Source of the DNA: Vibrio qingdaonensis
GTDB taxonomy: Bacteria; Pseudomonadota; Gammaproteobacteria; Enterobacterales; Vibrionaceae
Direction of reading: 5' to 3'
DNA length: 64,000 nucleotides
Assembly: GCF_026191675.1 (NCBI RefSeq)
Contig: NZ_JAKRRY010000008.1
Span: 93,737-157,736 of the forward strand
Shown: in pieces, positions 16,386-26,380 of the stretch
Layout: each line of letters begins with the position of its first letter
Numbering within the stretch: position 1 is the first letter of the stretch
The notes under the pieces: generated by a model
Database searches by the model: none
What the model was told of the DNA's origin: nothing
Seen by the model: only the letters and a program-made list of their open reading frames with translations
Program-made: the position numbers and the translations under genes

Positions 16386-18089
16386 ATGACTAAGATAGTA
16401 ATCGTAGGTGGTGTTGCTGGAGGCGCATCTGCCGCGGCACGAGCGAGACGTTTAAGTGAAGATGCTAAGATCGTGATGTTCGAACGTGGACCTTTTGTTT
16501 CTTTTGCGAACTGTGGATTACCTTACCATGTAGGCGGCGACATTCAGGATCGAAGCAAGCTGTTATTACAGACTCCTGATAGCTTTCTAGCTCGCTTTAA
16601 CGTCGATGTTCGTGTCATGAATGAAGTCACGTCAATCAACCGCAGCGATAAAACTGTTACGGTCAAAAATTTAGTCGATGGCAGTCAATATACTGAATCG
16701 TACGACTTTCTCTTACTGAGCCCCGGAGCGGCCCCTTTCGTTCCACCTATCAACGGTATTGCTAACCCCCTTACGCATACTCTGCGTAACATCCCGGATA
16801 TGGATCGCATTCTGCAAACTATCCAAATGAATAAACCCGAGCATGCCACTGTCGTAGGCGGCGGTTTTATCGGCTTAGAAATGATGGAAGCGTTCCACCA
16901 GCTTGGTATTAAAACCACCCTCATTGAAATGGCAGATCAAGTCATGACACCTGTCGATAAGGAAATGGCGGGCTTTGCACATGCGGAAATCAGGGCGCAC
17001 GATGTTGATCTTCGATTGGGGGTTGCGCTTGAGTCTGTCCACTATACCAATAATGTTCAAGTGGCCAGTAAGGATGCAGGCGAAGCAACTGAACACCAAC
17101 ATTTACAAGGTAGTTTACAGCTCACCCTTAATAACGGTGAACAACTCAACACCGACATTCTGATCATGTCCATTGGCGTGCGTCCAGAATCAAGTCTAGC
17201 AAAAGAAGCCGGATTACAATTGGGCGCATTTGGCGGTATTTACACTAATGACGCCATGCAAACCAGTGACCCTGCAATCTATGCCGTCGGTGACGCGGTC
17301 GAAGACAAAGACTTTGTTACTGGCAAACCAGGCTTTGTTCCACTCGCTGGACCTGCAAATCGTCAAGGCCGTATGGCGGCAGACAACATGCTTGGGCGTA
17401 GTGAAACCTATCAGGGTACACAAGGTACCGCCATCGTTAAGATCTTCGACTTAGCTGTTGCGTCGGTAGGCAAAAATGAAAAAGTACTAAAACGTGAAGG
17501 CATTCGCTATGAAAAAGTGTACGTTCATACAGCCAGTCACGCCAGCTATTACCCTGGTTCTGAAATTGTGTCGCTAAAACTGCTCTTTAGCCCGGAAACA
17601 GGCAAAATTCTTGGGGCTCAAGCCGCAGGTAAAGATGGCGTGGACAAGCGAATTGATGTTCTTGCCGTTGCGCAGCGTGCGGGAATGACAATAGAACAAC
17701 TCCAGCACCTTGAGCTAACTTATGCTCCTCCATATGGCAGTGCAAAAGATGTCATTAACCAAGCTGCGTTTGTTGCCAACAATATACTTAAGGGTGATTC
17801 AACTCCGATTCACTTTGATGAGGTAGATAACTTGACAAGCGATCAAATATTGTTGGATGTTCGTAACCCTGGTGAGCTCGAAAATGTCGGCTTTATCGCT
17901 GGTGCAATCAATATTCCCGTCGATCAACTTCGTCAACGTATGGATGAGCTACCGAAAGACAAAGAGATCATCATTTACTGCCAAGTTGGGTTACGCGGTA
18001 ACGTCGCCTATCGCCAACTGGTTAACAGTGGCTTTAAAGCGCGTAACCTTATTGGTGGCTACCGTACTTATAAGTTTGCGTCAATTTAA
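16386..18089 (+). CDS. CoA-disulfide reductase/rhodanese fusion (CoADR-Rhd)
   Basis: 567 residues. An FAD- and NAD(P)H-binding pyridine-nucleotide disulfide oxidoreductase domain (GGVAGGASAAARARR at the N-terminus, second nucleotide site VVGGGFIGLEMMEAF near 160) with the single active cysteine Cys43 in SFANCGLPYH, as in CoA-disulfide and polysulfide reductases. A C-terminal rhodanese domain has its cysteine at about 532 in YCQVGLRGN. Such fusions reduce CoA-persulfide or polysulfide and pass sulfane sulfur between sites. Divergent from the HlyU-like repressor, with its operator in front, so probably induced by reactive sulfur. Confidence 0.9.
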   Translation: MTKIVIVGGVAGGASAAARARRLSEDAKIVMFERGPFVSFANCGLPYHVGGDIQDRSKLLLQTPDSFLARFNVDVRVMNEVTSINRSDKTVTVKNLVDGSQYTESYDFLLLSPGAAPFVPPINGIANPLTHTLRNIPDMDRILQTIQMNKPEHATVVGGGFIGLEMMEAFHQLGIKTTLIEMADQVMTPVDKEMAGFAHAEIRAHDVDLRLGVALESVHYTNNVQVASKDAGEATEHQHLQGSLQLTLNNGEQLNTDILIMSIGVRPESSLAKEAGLQLGAFGGIYTNDAMQTSDPAIYAVGDAVEDKDFVTGKPGFVPLAGPANRQGRMAADNMLGRSETYQGTQGTAIVKIFDLAVASVGKNEKVLKREGIRYEKVYVHTASHASYYPGSEIVSLKLLFSPETGKILGAQAAGKDGVDKRIDVLAVAQRAGMTIEQLQHLELTYAPPYGSAKDVINQAAFVANNILKGDSTPIHFDEVDNLTSDQILLDVRNPGELENVGFIAGAINIPVDQLRQRMDELPKDKEIIIYCQVGLRGNVAYRQLVNSGFKARNLIGGYRTYKFASI

Positions 18090-18186
18090 CGGGATACCGT
18101 GATACGTTGGCTTATCACGGCTCATGATACAAAATGACCCGTTATAGATATCGACTAATTACAACAACTCAATAACCCAAAAAACA

Positions 18187-18212
18187 AAAGGAAGCCTAGG
18201 CTTCCTTTTTTG
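18187..18212. terminator. Bidirectional terminator
   Basis: 10-bp perfect stem (AAAGGAAGCC/GGCTTCCTTT) followed by T6 on the plus strand and an A-rich stretch before it, between two convergent genes. Confidence 0.85.
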
Positions 18213-18232
18213 TGTATTGAGCACAGTGCTAA

Positions 18233-19321
18233 TTATTTTGCAGGCTTGTTCTGGCAATGTTCAATGGCGGTAGCCATCAGTTCCAATGCAGATTTTTCAC
18301 ACGCTGGTAGCTGCGCATCACTACTGTTAATCGGTGTAACACGCTCACCCCATTTTATGTACCCTGCTCCCCAAGTCAGTCCAGCACCAAATGCCGCTAA
18401 AAGAAGGTTATCATTGGGTTTTATCTTCCCTTGCTCTACCGCCTCACACAACGCGATAGGTACTGTCGCCGCTGACGTGTTGCCATACTTCTGAATGTTC
18501 ACAAACGCTTTTTCACGTTCAATGCCCGACAGGTCGCACAAGGTTTGAATAATACGAATGTTTGCTTGATGAGGGATCACCACATCAATGTCTTCTTTGG
18601 TCAAGTTTGAGCGAGACAACACGGTATTCGCAGCAGCGCCCATACCTTTTACTGCACGCTTAAAGATCTCTTTACCAATGAATTCAAATTCAAAGTAACC
18701 GTTATCCGCCGCGAAACGATCCATTGACGTACCAAATTTTGGCACCGCTAGAATGTCTCGCCCTTTCGCGTCACAGCCAATCTGAGCGTCTTGCAAGCCC
18801 ACTTTGCTTTCTGTGCGGCTTAATACCGCTGCCCCTGCGCCATCGCCAAACAATACCGCCGTATCTCTTTCACTCCAATCAAGGAAGAAAGACAAACGCT
18901 CAGCGCCAATAACAATCGCATTGCGGTAGTTACCCGACTGAATCAATTTAGTCGCGGTTTCTAAGCCGTAGACAAAACCCGTACATGCCGCGTTTAGATC
19001 AAACGCCGCCGCCGCTGGAACGCCCAAATTCTGTTGTACACGAGAAGCGGTATTTGGAATCAATGAGTCTGGTGAACAAGTAGCAACAATAATCAGATCA
19101 ACGTCTTCTGCCGTAATACCAGCGCATGCCATTGCATGTTGCGCCGCAACCGTCGCCATATCTGAAGTGTTAACGTGGCTAATACGGCGAGTTTCTATCC
19201 CAGTCCTAGAACGAATCCACTCATCAGAAGTTTCCATTACCGTACTTAGGTCATGGTTAGTCAATGTTGCTGGTGGAAGGCACTTACCCCAACCAGTGAT
19301 TTCGGCATAATAAGCTGTCAT
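18233..19321 (-). CDS. fabH: 3-oxoacyl-ACP synthase III (FabH-like)
   Basis: 362 residues. Starts fatty-acid synthesis by condensing an acyl-CoA with malonyl-ACP. Catalytic triad visible: Cys113 in LNAACTGF, His251 in PHQANIRI, Asn281 in YGNTSAAT. Slightly longer than E. coli FabH (317), with inserts near residue 180-210 and a C-terminal extension. Not next to other fab genes, which sit together on the main chromosome in vibrios, so this is likely the accessory FabH2-type enzyme with its own primer preference (inference). Confidence 0.9.
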   Translation of the reverse strand: MTAYYAEITGWGKCLPPATLTNHDLSTVMETSDEWIRSRTGIETRRISHVNTSDMATVAAQHAMACAGITAEDVDLIIVATCSPDSLIPNTASRVQQNLGVPAAAAFDLNAACTGFVYGLETATKLIQSGNYRNAIVIGAERLSFFLDWSERDTAVLFGDGAGAAVLSRTESKVGLQDAQIGCDAKGRDILAVPKFGTSMDRFAADNGYFEFEFIGKEIFKRAVKGMGAAANTVLSRSNLTKEDIDVVIPHQANIRIIQTLCDLSGIEREKAFVNIQKYGNTSAATVPIALCEAVEQGKIKPNDNLLLAAFGAGLTWGAGYIKWGERVTPINSSDAQLPACEKSALELMATAIEHCQNKPAK

Positions 19322-19621
19322 TCTGTACCTATCTATATTGAATCATTAAGCAATTTTTCCATCATATCACAACATTTTGATTGTTAATGCAAATGCAAAC
19401 AATGCTTGTAGGCTGCATTCACCACACAACCATTCACACAGCAAATACAACCAACCCAAACTCATACCTAAAACAGATTGGGCAGGCTTTTTCATGACAA
19501 AATCGGATGATAATTAAACAAAAAACCATCCAGCACTAATGGTTAAAACCGAATATCAACAGGTCTTACCAATAAAAAACCATGAGCTATAGAGCGTCGT
19601 CAATGACTTTCAATTATGACA
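19322..19621. other. Gene-free stretch
   Basis: About 300 bases between fabH and the AcpH-like gene; probably carries the fabH promoter. No repeat, hairpin or open frame of note. Confidence 0.3.
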
Positions 19622-20221
19622 TTAAGCTTGGTTTTGTGAGAAATATCGCGCATGAAGAAGAACTTGCGGATAGAGTTCAGTGAACAAGCTCGAGAATCGT
19701 TGGTAGTTCTGCTCTAAGTCAACGCCACATTCGGCTAGAGGTTCCATCCTTAGGCTGCGTTGCGACATTCTTTCCAAGGCGTACTGGATATTGCCCAGCT
19801 CTTGATACGACTCTAACCACCTATCACGCCACATAAATTCACTCATGCGTAGAAAGCGTTCTGGCAATGGCGCAGCATCCACGACTTGCGGTGTGGTAAC
19901 GTCGCGATGTGCATTATCAACAAAATGCCGTAAAGGCAACGCATGATAATGCTGCCAGTGTTTCGCTAAACAATGATCCCAAAACATATCCAACGCTATA
20001 GGGGCAAAGCGGCGCTTCTCTGGCGCAAATAGCGCTTTGCATTGTTTAATAATGTCATGACTATCCGTGTACGAGTCCACGCTGCGATGTAGTTGGATAC
20101 CACGAGCTAACTCCACGCCATAGATTTTTGCTGGATCGCCTTTAACGAAATCACCTAACAAGTTTCCTAGCAAACTACTATGACAGTGATCGGCAATGTG
20201 AAGGTGCGCTAAAAAATTCAT
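19622..20221 (-). CDS. acpH: Acyl carrier protein phosphodiesterase (AcpH-like)
   Basis: 199 residues from ATG 20221, preceded by AAGGAA. MNFLAHLHIADHCHSSLLGNLLGDFVKG is the family's opening with the metal-binding His/Asp residues; DMFWDHCLAKHW follows. Removes the 4'-phosphopantetheine arm from ACP in the cytoplasm. Near fabH but separately transcribed (300-base gap). Confidence 0.88.
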   Translation of the reverse strand: MNFLAHLHIADHCHSSLLGNLLGDFVKGDPAKIYGVELARGIQLHRSVDSYTDSHDIIKQCKALFAPEKRRFAPIALDMFWDHCLAKHWQHYHALPLRHFVDNAHRDVTTPQVVDAAPLPERFLRMSEFMWRDRWLESYQELGNIQYALERMSQRSLRMEPLAECGVDLEQNYQRFSSLFTELYPQVLLHARYFSQNQA

Positions 20222-20239
20222 CCCGTTCCTTTTATTCAA

Positions 20240-20553
20240 CTTTAAAACAGTGTGGCTACTACTGCGCGTTTATTCAATCTATACCGCAATAGATTAAAAG
20301 CCTGGTTCTTCCTATCACTTACCTGTAAAGGTTTCGCAACACTTCTCACAATGCTAATTATCGGCAAAACCTCGACGAAATCTACTACGCAAGGCTACTA
20401 TCCCAATCTTCGTGGAAACATAATATCCGTGCTAGTGGCAAGGAAACCACCAATCGGAGCATGCTGGACACGCAATATACTGGCTACTTATTGCAGCCAA
20501 ACCAACGCACAAAAAGCTAACATAAGCTCAAATCAACAAAGGAATGCATTAAC
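20240..20553. other. Gene-free divergent promoter region
   Basis: Lies between the AcpH-like gene (minus) and the YitT-like gene (plus). An overlapping open frame here has no recognisable protein character. No distinct regulatory site seen. Confidence 0.3.
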
Positions 20554-21171
20554 ATGGACAAGGATCATAGCTTAAGAGAAAACCTACTAGCGTTATTACT
20601 CGGTAGTGCATTGGTTTCACTTGGTGTCATTTTTTTCAATCACGTTGGATTACTCACCGGTGGGACTGCGGGTCTGGCTATTTTCATTACTAAAGTATCA
20701 GCATTTACGTTTGGACAGGTATTTTTCGCACTAAACCTGCCTTTTTACCTACTCTCCGCAACTCGAATGGGCTGGCCATTTACCATTAACACGTTTATCG
20801 CCGTTAGTATCGTTTCATTTGCGGTTGACCATCTACATCATGTTATTCAAATCAGTCATATTGAGCCTCTGTATGCCGCCATTATCGGTGGTGGTTTGAT
20901 TGGTATTGGCATGCTCGTGATCTTCAGACACAAAATGAGCTTAGGTGGATTCAATATTCTTGCATTGTTTCTACAAGAGCGCTTTGGTATTCGTGCAGGT
21001 AAAGTTCAAATGGCGCTCGATTGCTCCATCGTGATTCTGTCTTTCCTCATCGTTGACGTGTCACTAATTGCACTGTCTATCTTGGGAGCAATTACCACAA
21101 ACCTTATTCTTGCCATGAACCACAAACCTGGTCGCTATCAAGCTGTGGCTGCTGCTAAGCCTCAGACTTAA
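20554..21171 (+). CDS. YitT-family membrane protein
   Basis: 205 residues, five or six hydrophobic segments. GGTAGLAIFITK and HKMSLGGFNILALFLQERFGIRAGK are typical of the YitT/DUF161 membrane region; the cytoplasmic DUF2179 domain of Bacillus relatives is absent, as in the short proteobacterial form. AAAGGAATG lies before the start. Transport function is unproven in the family. Confidence 0.82.
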   Translation: MDKDHSLRENLLALLLGSALVSLGVIFFNHVGLLTGGTAGLAIFITKVSAFTFGQVFFALNLPFYLLSATRMGWPFTINTFIAVSIVSFAVDHLHHVIQISHIEPLYAAIIGGGLIGIGMLVIFRHKMSLGGFNILALFLQERFGIRAGKVQMALDCSIVILSFLIVDVSLIALSILGAITTNLILAMNHKPGRYQAVAAAKPQT

Positions 21172-21241
21172 CACAAATAACACTCGAACTGATAAAATTC
21201 ATACCAATCGCTACCGTGACTGGATGGTTACTGTAAGGCGT

Positions 21242-21310
21242 TAGGTACGGCAAGGAAGATAGGTACGACAAGGAGTTAGGTACAGCGAGGATATAGATAC
21301 AGTGAGGGTA
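21242..21310. repeat. Degenerate 17-bp tandem repeat, four copies
   Basis: Units at 21242-21259, 21260-21276, 21277-21293 and 21294-21310, each of the form TAGGTACGGCAAGGAAG with drift (TAGATACAGTGAGGGTA in the last). In the gap between convergent YitT and LhgO genes. No function apparent. Confidence 0.8.
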
Positions 21311-21405
21311 TAGAGTCATAAAGGGCTTGTGGTCACAAAACCTCAAGCCGCTCACATGTCACTTCATTCTTTATGGCTTATGTCAGACAGAATAACAGTC
21401 ATGTC

Positions 21406-22644
21406 TCAAAGCTCGCTATCATTACGCTTATTTGTGACCTTGTCACAGATATACTCTCCTATTGGAATAGCGGATGTCGCGGCTGGGGATGGTGCGTTAC
21501 AAACATGCAAGCTCCTCGCACTTTCCGCAAACAAAAAGTCATGGACTAGCGTACCGTCAGATAAGACCGCTTGGGCACGAATACCTGCTGGATAAGGTTT
21601 AAGGTCATCGACGGTAATGCTCGGGCAATATTTATTCACCGCTTTCAAGTACCCCGCTTTCCACCACGAGTTCTTGAGTTCGGTCAGTCCTGTTTTGATG
21701 TGCTTTCGGGTCACGTTCCAAAAGCCTGAAAATGTCAACATTTGCCAAGTGTCCTGAACACTCACGTTAATCGCCCCGTAACCCTCGCGCTTCCAACCTT
21801 GTACAGCATTTGGCCCTACGGTCACAGAGCCATCAATCATTCGCGTTAAGTGCACACCCAAAAACGGTAAGTCTGGGTCTGGAATAGGATAAATAAGATG
21901 ATTCACCACCCTATTATGACGGCTATCTAACCGATAGTATTCACCACGATAAGGGATAATTTGAAAGTCAGTTTTGATTCCAAGCAACTGCGTCATTCTA
22001 TCCGCCATCAACCCACTACAAGTGATCAAAAACTGGCTAGTAATCGTCAATTCCTTAACCTTTTCCTTATCGTGTTTAACGCAGCCGATTATGATTTGGT
22101 CGTCGTGCTCTATTAGCGCCGTCACCTTGGTTTCAAGTTGAATGATGCCGCCGTTGGCCTCAAATTCCAACGCCATGTGCTCTGTCACCAGGCGATAGTC
22201 AACAATACTGGTACTGGCAACGTAAATTGCACCTAGTCCGATAATATTGGGTTCAGCTAACTTGAGTTGCGCTTGGTCTAGCAAGGTGACCTCGATACCA
22301 TTCACCTGACATCGTTCATATAACGCCATCATACGTTGTTGCTCGACGGCATTCGTCGCAACCAGCAACTTACCGCAATTTTCCACTGGTATCTCGTGAG
22401 CACGACAAAATGCCAACGTTCGCTCGACACCGCGCTTACAAAAATCGGCTTTCATACTGCCCGGTGCATAATAAACGCCGGCATGAATCACACCACTATT
22501 ATGACCCGTTTGATGCTGAGCAACCCCCGTCTCTTTTTCTAACAATAATATTTTACTCTCAGGGTATCGCTGCTGCAGCTGCCAAGCGGTCGACACACCA
22601 ACAATGCCACCTCCCACTACCACATAGTCATATTCCGTGTCCAT
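21406..22644 (-). CDS. lhgO: L-2-hydroxyglutarate oxidase
   Basis: 412 residues. FAD-dependent oxidase/dehydrogenase converting L-2-hydroxyglutarate to 2-oxoglutarate with electrons passing to the quinone pool. N-terminal dinucleotide fold YDYVVVGGGIVGVSTAWQL, then the family stretch HQTGHNSGVIHAGVYY. Length fits. It lies 8 bases after the TRAP permease gene, so it is the third gene of a TAXI-TRAP operon. This makes a 2-hydroxyglutarate-like acid the most likely transported substrate. Confidence 0.92.
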   Translation of the reverse strand: MDTEYDYVVVGGGIVGVSTAWQLQQRYPESKILLLEKETGVAQHQTGHNSGVIHAGVYYAPGSMKADFCKRGVERTLAFCRAHEIPVENCGKLLVATNAVEQQRMMALYERCQVNGIEVTLLDQAQLKLAEPNIIGLGAIYVASTSIVDYRLVTEHMALEFEANGGIIQLETKVTALIEHDDQIIIGCVKHDKEKVKELTITSQFLITCSGLMADRMTQLLGIKTDFQIIPYRGEYYRLDSRHNRVVNHLIYPIPDPDLPFLGVHLTRMIDGSVTVGPNAVQGWKREGYGAINVSVQDTWQMLTFSGFWNVTRKHIKTGLTELKNSWWKAGYLKAVNKYCPSITVDDLKPYPAGIRAQAVLSDGTLVHDFLFAESARSLHVCNAPSPAATSAIPIGEYICDKVTNKRNDSEL

Positions 22645-22652
22645 GTTACCCC

Positions 22653-24839
22653 TTAAGATGCTGATACCGATTTCGTTTGTTGCGCTTTACTGTTTTGAGC
22701 TTTTGTGTCTGGAAACTTAAGGCTTTGAGCTTTACGTTTCTCCGCTTTAAATACGCGATTACTGTGTATAAAAATCAAGGCAAATACACCGCATGCAATC
22801 ACACGAACGAGGATAGGAAGATCATGCCAAACTAAGCAAACACCTACCACTACAAGTACGACTCTCAGTAGTACCGTTAACGGGCCTTCGAGGTAGCCTT
22901 CAATTGCACCGATTAACGCATAAGTCCCTATGATGGCGAAGAACCCAACACTCACTACCGACATCACATCCCAGCTAACCAAACCTGTGTACGCGATAAG
23001 TAAAGGAACGAGATATAAACCTTTAGCAATTTTCCATGCGGTTAAGCCCGTTCGCATCGGGGGCGTTTTTGCGATTGTCGCAGCCGCAAAAGCGGTCAAA
23101 CACACTGGCGGGGTCACATTGCTATCTTGAGAAAGCCAGAATATGATCAAATGCGCCGCAAGTAATGCTAACCCAACCGCTTCCATTCCAATACTTTGCT
23201 CTAATAAGGTTTCCACAAAATCTGCGGGAACTAACGCAACCAACTCTTTCGCCGTTTCCAATGGCATCGGCGCATTGAGTAAATGTAAACGCTCTGGCGC
23301 CGCCAACATAAATATGGCCTTCGCTTGCTCGGGCAATTGTCCCGACACCATCAGTTCAAACAATTGATTTTCTGCAATCAGTTTATATAACGCGGGTGCA
23401 GACAAGGTACCAAGCACAATATACGCTGCCGTCACGGGAAGCCCCATGCCAAGCACTAAAGATGCGAGTGCTATCAAGACCAGCATGACCAACAAATTAC
23501 CACTGGCCCAACCGTCTATCATCAAAGAAAAAGTATTGCCGATACCAGTGGTACTGATCACATTGATTACCAGTCCAATACCCACCAGCAATATCGCCGT
23601 GGTCGCCATATTCTTAGCGCCTTGTGACAGCGCTTCGACGATCGCTTTCGGCCCCATTTTATGATCTTTAGAAAACCACGACGCTACGACTACGGAAAGA
23701 ATTGAGATGCCCGCAGCATAGGTTGGTGTAAAACCTTGCACCAGCAATGTCACCAGAACGGCGAGTGGAATCAGATTGTGCCAGCCTGATATCAACACTT
23801 TCCATAAAGGCACTTCGCTCGTGGTAATCTTTTGAACGCCACTACGTTTGGCTTCTATCCGAACAAAGAACGCAACGGATAAAAAGTAGATCAACGCCGG
23901 AACAAAAGAGACGGCGATAATATCGACGTAAGGGATTTGAGTATAAGACGCCATGATAAACGCACCCGCCCCCATGACCGGTGGCATCAGTTGTCCGCCA
24001 GTCGATGCGGCGGCCTCTACTCCCGCCGCAAATCGAGATGGAAACCCCGCTTTTTGCATTAACGGGATACTAATTACCCCCGTCGACACCGTGTTAGCGA
24101 CACTTGACCCTGAAACCGAACCCATTAGTCCTGAGCCAATCACCGCTATAAACCCAGGCCCACCTATGATTTTTCCGGCGGCGGCACGAGCGACGTTGAT
24201 AATGTAGTCACCCACACCAGAACGAACTAAAAACGCCCCAAATAAAATAAACATGAATACGAACGTCCAGCTAATACGCGAGATTGCGCCAAACATTCCT
24301 TCAGACGAATAGAAACTCCGATATAACAAGGTTTCCATACTCAAGCCGGGGAAATGAAAAATACCGCTTGCCCATTGCCCCCACAGCACAACGTAACTTA
24401 GACAAACGACAATGAGAATGGGAATAAACCATCCCATCGTCCGACGTATCAGTTCAATTACGATAACAATCGCTAGAATGGCAAATACCCAATCGCTGGT
24501 GACAAATTTAACGCCACGCTCGTAAAGTGCATCTTCGGCATAAGGGATATACAACAAACATGCAATGGCAGCCAGCGCGATAAAGACATCAACCACAAGC
24601 GCTGCTTTACTGGACTTCAGTGATACATGAGCAGGATACCAAAGGCTGCATATCACAGCGAACCCAGCGAAGTGCGTGGCAGAAATCCAAAGCTCCGGTA
24701 ACGTTGATAGCGTATTAAACCAAATATGAAGCAAAGACAGCACGACACCAAACACCGTGATCGTGGTCGTTACCCACGGAAAATCACTGCGGGTCGGCAA
24801 CTCAAATTTTTGCAATTCCTTTTGAACGGTGTCGCTCAT
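22653..24839 (-). CDS. TRAP transporter fused permease (4TM-12TM)
   Basis: 728 residues, about 16-19 membrane segments; small and large TRAP membrane subunits are fused, as is usual for TAXI-type systems. Motifs include GGPGFIAVIGSGLMGSVSGSSVANTVSTG and GGQLMPPVMGAGAFIMA of the large subunit. The C-terminal 25 residues are polar. GGAG precedes the ATG. Sodium-driven uptake at the inner membrane with the TAXI binding protein encoded upstream. Confidence 0.93.
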   Translation of the reverse strand: MSDTVQKELQKFELPTRSDFPWVTTTITVFGVVLSLLHIWFNTLSTLPELWISATHFAGFAVICSLWYPAHVSLKSSKAALVVDVFIALAAIACLLYIPYAEDALYERGVKFVTSDWVFAILAIVIVIELIRRTMGWFIPILIVVCLSYVVLWGQWASGIFHFPGLSMETLLYRSFYSSEGMFGAISRISWTFVFMFILFGAFLVRSGVGDYIINVARAAAGKIIGGPGFIAVIGSGLMGSVSGSSVANTVSTGVISIPLMQKAGFPSRFAAGVEAAASTGGQLMPPVMGAGAFIMASYTQIPYVDIIAVSFVPALIYFLSVAFFVRIEAKRSGVQKITTSEVPLWKVLISGWHNLIPLAVLVTLLVQGFTPTYAAGISILSVVVASWFSKDHKMGPKAIVEALSQGAKNMATTAILLVGIGLVINVISTTGIGNTFSLMIDGWASGNLLVMLVLIALASLVLGMGLPVTAAYIVLGTLSAPALYKLIAENQLFELMVSGQLPEQAKAIFMLAAPERLHLLNAPMPLETAKELVALVPADFVETLLEQSIGMEAVGLALLAAHLIIFWLSQDSNVTPPVCLTAFAAATIAKTPPMRTGLTAWKIAKGLYLVPLLIAYTGLVSWDVMSVVSVGFFAIIGTYALIGAIEGYLEGPLTVLLRVVLVVVGVCLVWHDLPILVRVIACGVFALIFIHSNRVFKAEKRKAQSLKFPDTKAQNSKAQQTKSVSAS

Positions 24840-24904
24840 GACATACTCCAGCCTATTGGCTTCTGTTCCTAACTATCCACATATTTAAAGTGACGTATTT
24901 AAGG

Positions 24905-24931
24905 AATGCCTCCATCGAACGCGAAGGCATT
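24905..24931 (-). other. Intercistronic hairpin between binding protein and permease genes
   Basis: 7-bp arms (AATGCCT/AGGCATT) with a 13-nt loop in the 193-base gap. Hairpins here often let a binding-protein message outlast the permease part; inferred. Confidence 0.45.
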
Positions 24932-25032
24932 GTCGCGCCATTAGCTGGTAAGAAACTGCACTACTGGCCAAACGCCTGTAGCCGATGATTGCTCCGTCCA
25001 ACTAACAGCGCATTTTGCACGCTGTTAACTTA

Positions 25033-26046
25033 CTATTTAGCAATCAGGTGAGATGGGATTTCTAAACCCACCTCTTTATAGTAACGAGCGGCGCCTGGGT
25101 GAAGTGGAACCGGTAAACCAGCAATGGCTTTTTCAAGCGCCATGGCTTTTGTCGCTTTATGAATACCTTGCAAAAATGCCAAATTTTCATAGATAGCTTT
25201 GGTTAGCTCATAAACATCATCATCAGAAATGTCGTCTCTTACTGCCAAAAAGTTAGGCTGAGCGATCGTCGTAATTGGTTTGTCTAAACCGGGATAGGTA
25301 TTGGCTGGAATATCGTATTTAGTCCAAAGGTTGAACCCCCCATTTGCCTCTTTAATTTGTTCATCGGTAAAAGACAAAATAGAAATATCATTACCAAGGG
25401 CAGCAAATGCTTGAGTGACCGCGCCCACCGGCACCCCTGCTGGTGTGTTCATCCCGTCAATCGTGCCATTTTGTAGAGCACTCGCGCTACCGCCGTAGCC
25501 CATAAACGCAAGATTAAATGAGTCAGGATCCACCTTTAACCCTTTCATAATTTGTCGACCCGAGTTTTCAGTTCCTGAATTCTTTTTACCAATAGAGAAC
25601 TTCTTATCAACCAGATTATTTAAGTCAGACACGGTACCGGTTTCCGCTAGCTCAGTACGAACGATAAAGTGCTCGACGTTTTGCCACAGCATAGACACTG
25701 AGCGTAACTGCTCTTGACGACCACTCTTTGCATATGGACCTTCACCAGACCACGCCCACGCGCCGTATAGACCTTGCAATATGGCAAACTGAGCTTCATT
25801 TTCATTCAAAAGCTTGACGTTTTCGCCTGATCCCGCAGAACTAATCGCCGATAGAGAAAAATGGTATTTGGGTGCTAGCTTGACCTTGCTCAACGTGGCC
25901 AGCGCCACACCTACGGGGTAATACGTTCCCCCCGTAGACGCCGTTGACAAAATATAGCTTCGCTCTTGTGCGATAGCGGCATTCGTGACCAGTCCAAAAG
26001 AAGTCAGGGCGATGACTAACGCTTTAGCTACTCTATTTTTGTTCAT
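25033..26046 (-). CDS. TAXI-family TRAP substrate-binding protein
   Basis: 337 residues with a clear signal peptide (cut after ATNAAIA-type sequence near residue 26). YILSTASTGGTYYPVGVALA is the family's ligand-loop opening; SIGKKNSGTENSGRQIM and GTIDGMNTPAGVPVGAV follow. Periplasmic receptor for the fused permease. GGAG stands before the ATG and a sigma-54 promoter 55 bases further up. Ligand inferred as 2-hydroxyglutarate or a related C5 acid from lhgO in the operon; glutamate is an alternative. Confidence 0.92.
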   Translation of the reverse strand: MNKNRVAKALVIALTSFGLVTNAAIAQERSYILSTASTGGTYYPVGVALATLSKVKLAPKYHFSLSAISSAGSGENVKLLNENEAQFAILQGLYGAWAWSGEGPYAKSGRQEQLRSVSMLWQNVEHFIVRTELAETGTVSDLNNLVDKKFSIGKKNSGTENSGRQIMKGLKVDPDSFNLAFMGYGGSASALQNGTIDGMNTPAGVPVGAVTQAFAALGNDISILSFTDEQIKEANGGFNLWTKYDIPANTYPGLDKPITTIAQPNFLAVRDDISDDDVYELTKAIYENLAFLQGIHKATKAMALEKAIAGLPVPLHPGAARYYKEVGLEIPSHLIAK

Positions 26047-26100
26047 TGTTACACTCCATGTTATTTGGCGTTACGTACTTGTTATCAATCAATCTTCTAT

Positions 26101-26117
26101 AGCAAATGCGATGCCAA
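26101..26117 (-). promoter_or_regulatory. Sigma-54 (-24/-12) promoter of the TAXI-TRAP-lhgO operon
   Basis: TTGGCATCGCATTTGCT on the minus strand has GG and GC at the required 10-base spacing and matches the TGGCAN-N-TTGC consensus. It lies 55 bases before the TAXI start and fits the neighbouring sigma-54 activator. Confidence 0.88.
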
Positions 26118-26166
26118 AATATAACCAATTGATACATAACAACATTACTGGAAAACAATGATAAAA

Positions 26167-26184
26167 TGAGCAAATTATTGCTCA
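26167..26184. promoter_or_regulatory. Activator site 1 for the DctD-like regulator
   Basis: TGAGCAA-ATTA-TTGCTCA, a perfect 7-bp dyad, about 86 bases before the predicted start of transcription. Confidence 0.78.
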
Positions 26185-26200
26185 AATGAGCCACGACACA

Positions 26201-26218
26201 TGAGCAAGTTTTTGCTTA
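26201..26218. promoter_or_regulatory. Activator site 2 for the DctD-like regulator
   Basis: TGAGCAA-GTTT-TTGCTTA, one mismatch from site 1 in the arms; 34 bases further upstream. Confidence 0.75.
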
Positions 26219-26299
26219 TCCAAACACCGAGAAAGTCGTGCGACAACGTCGACATGTTAAACGTTTGTGACTTCGAGGATGTTTTAGACGTAATCCCAC

Positions 26300-26317
26300 T
26301 AAGCAAGTTTTTGCCGA
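26300..26317. promoter_or_regulatory. Activator site 3 for the DctD-like regulator
   Basis: TAAGCAA-GTTT-TTGCCGA, sharing AGCAAGTTTTTGC with site 2; weaker outer arms; about 219 bases before the predicted start. Confidence 0.6.
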
Positions 26318-26380
26318 TAACATTACGTCATAGACTCGCCTCTCTAGATCACTTCACGACATGAGTTTGCAACTAGCTCT

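Noticed and set aside
20252..20575. 107-codon frame overlapping the YitT start
   Set aside because: Composition is not protein-like and it overlaps a well-supported gene start.
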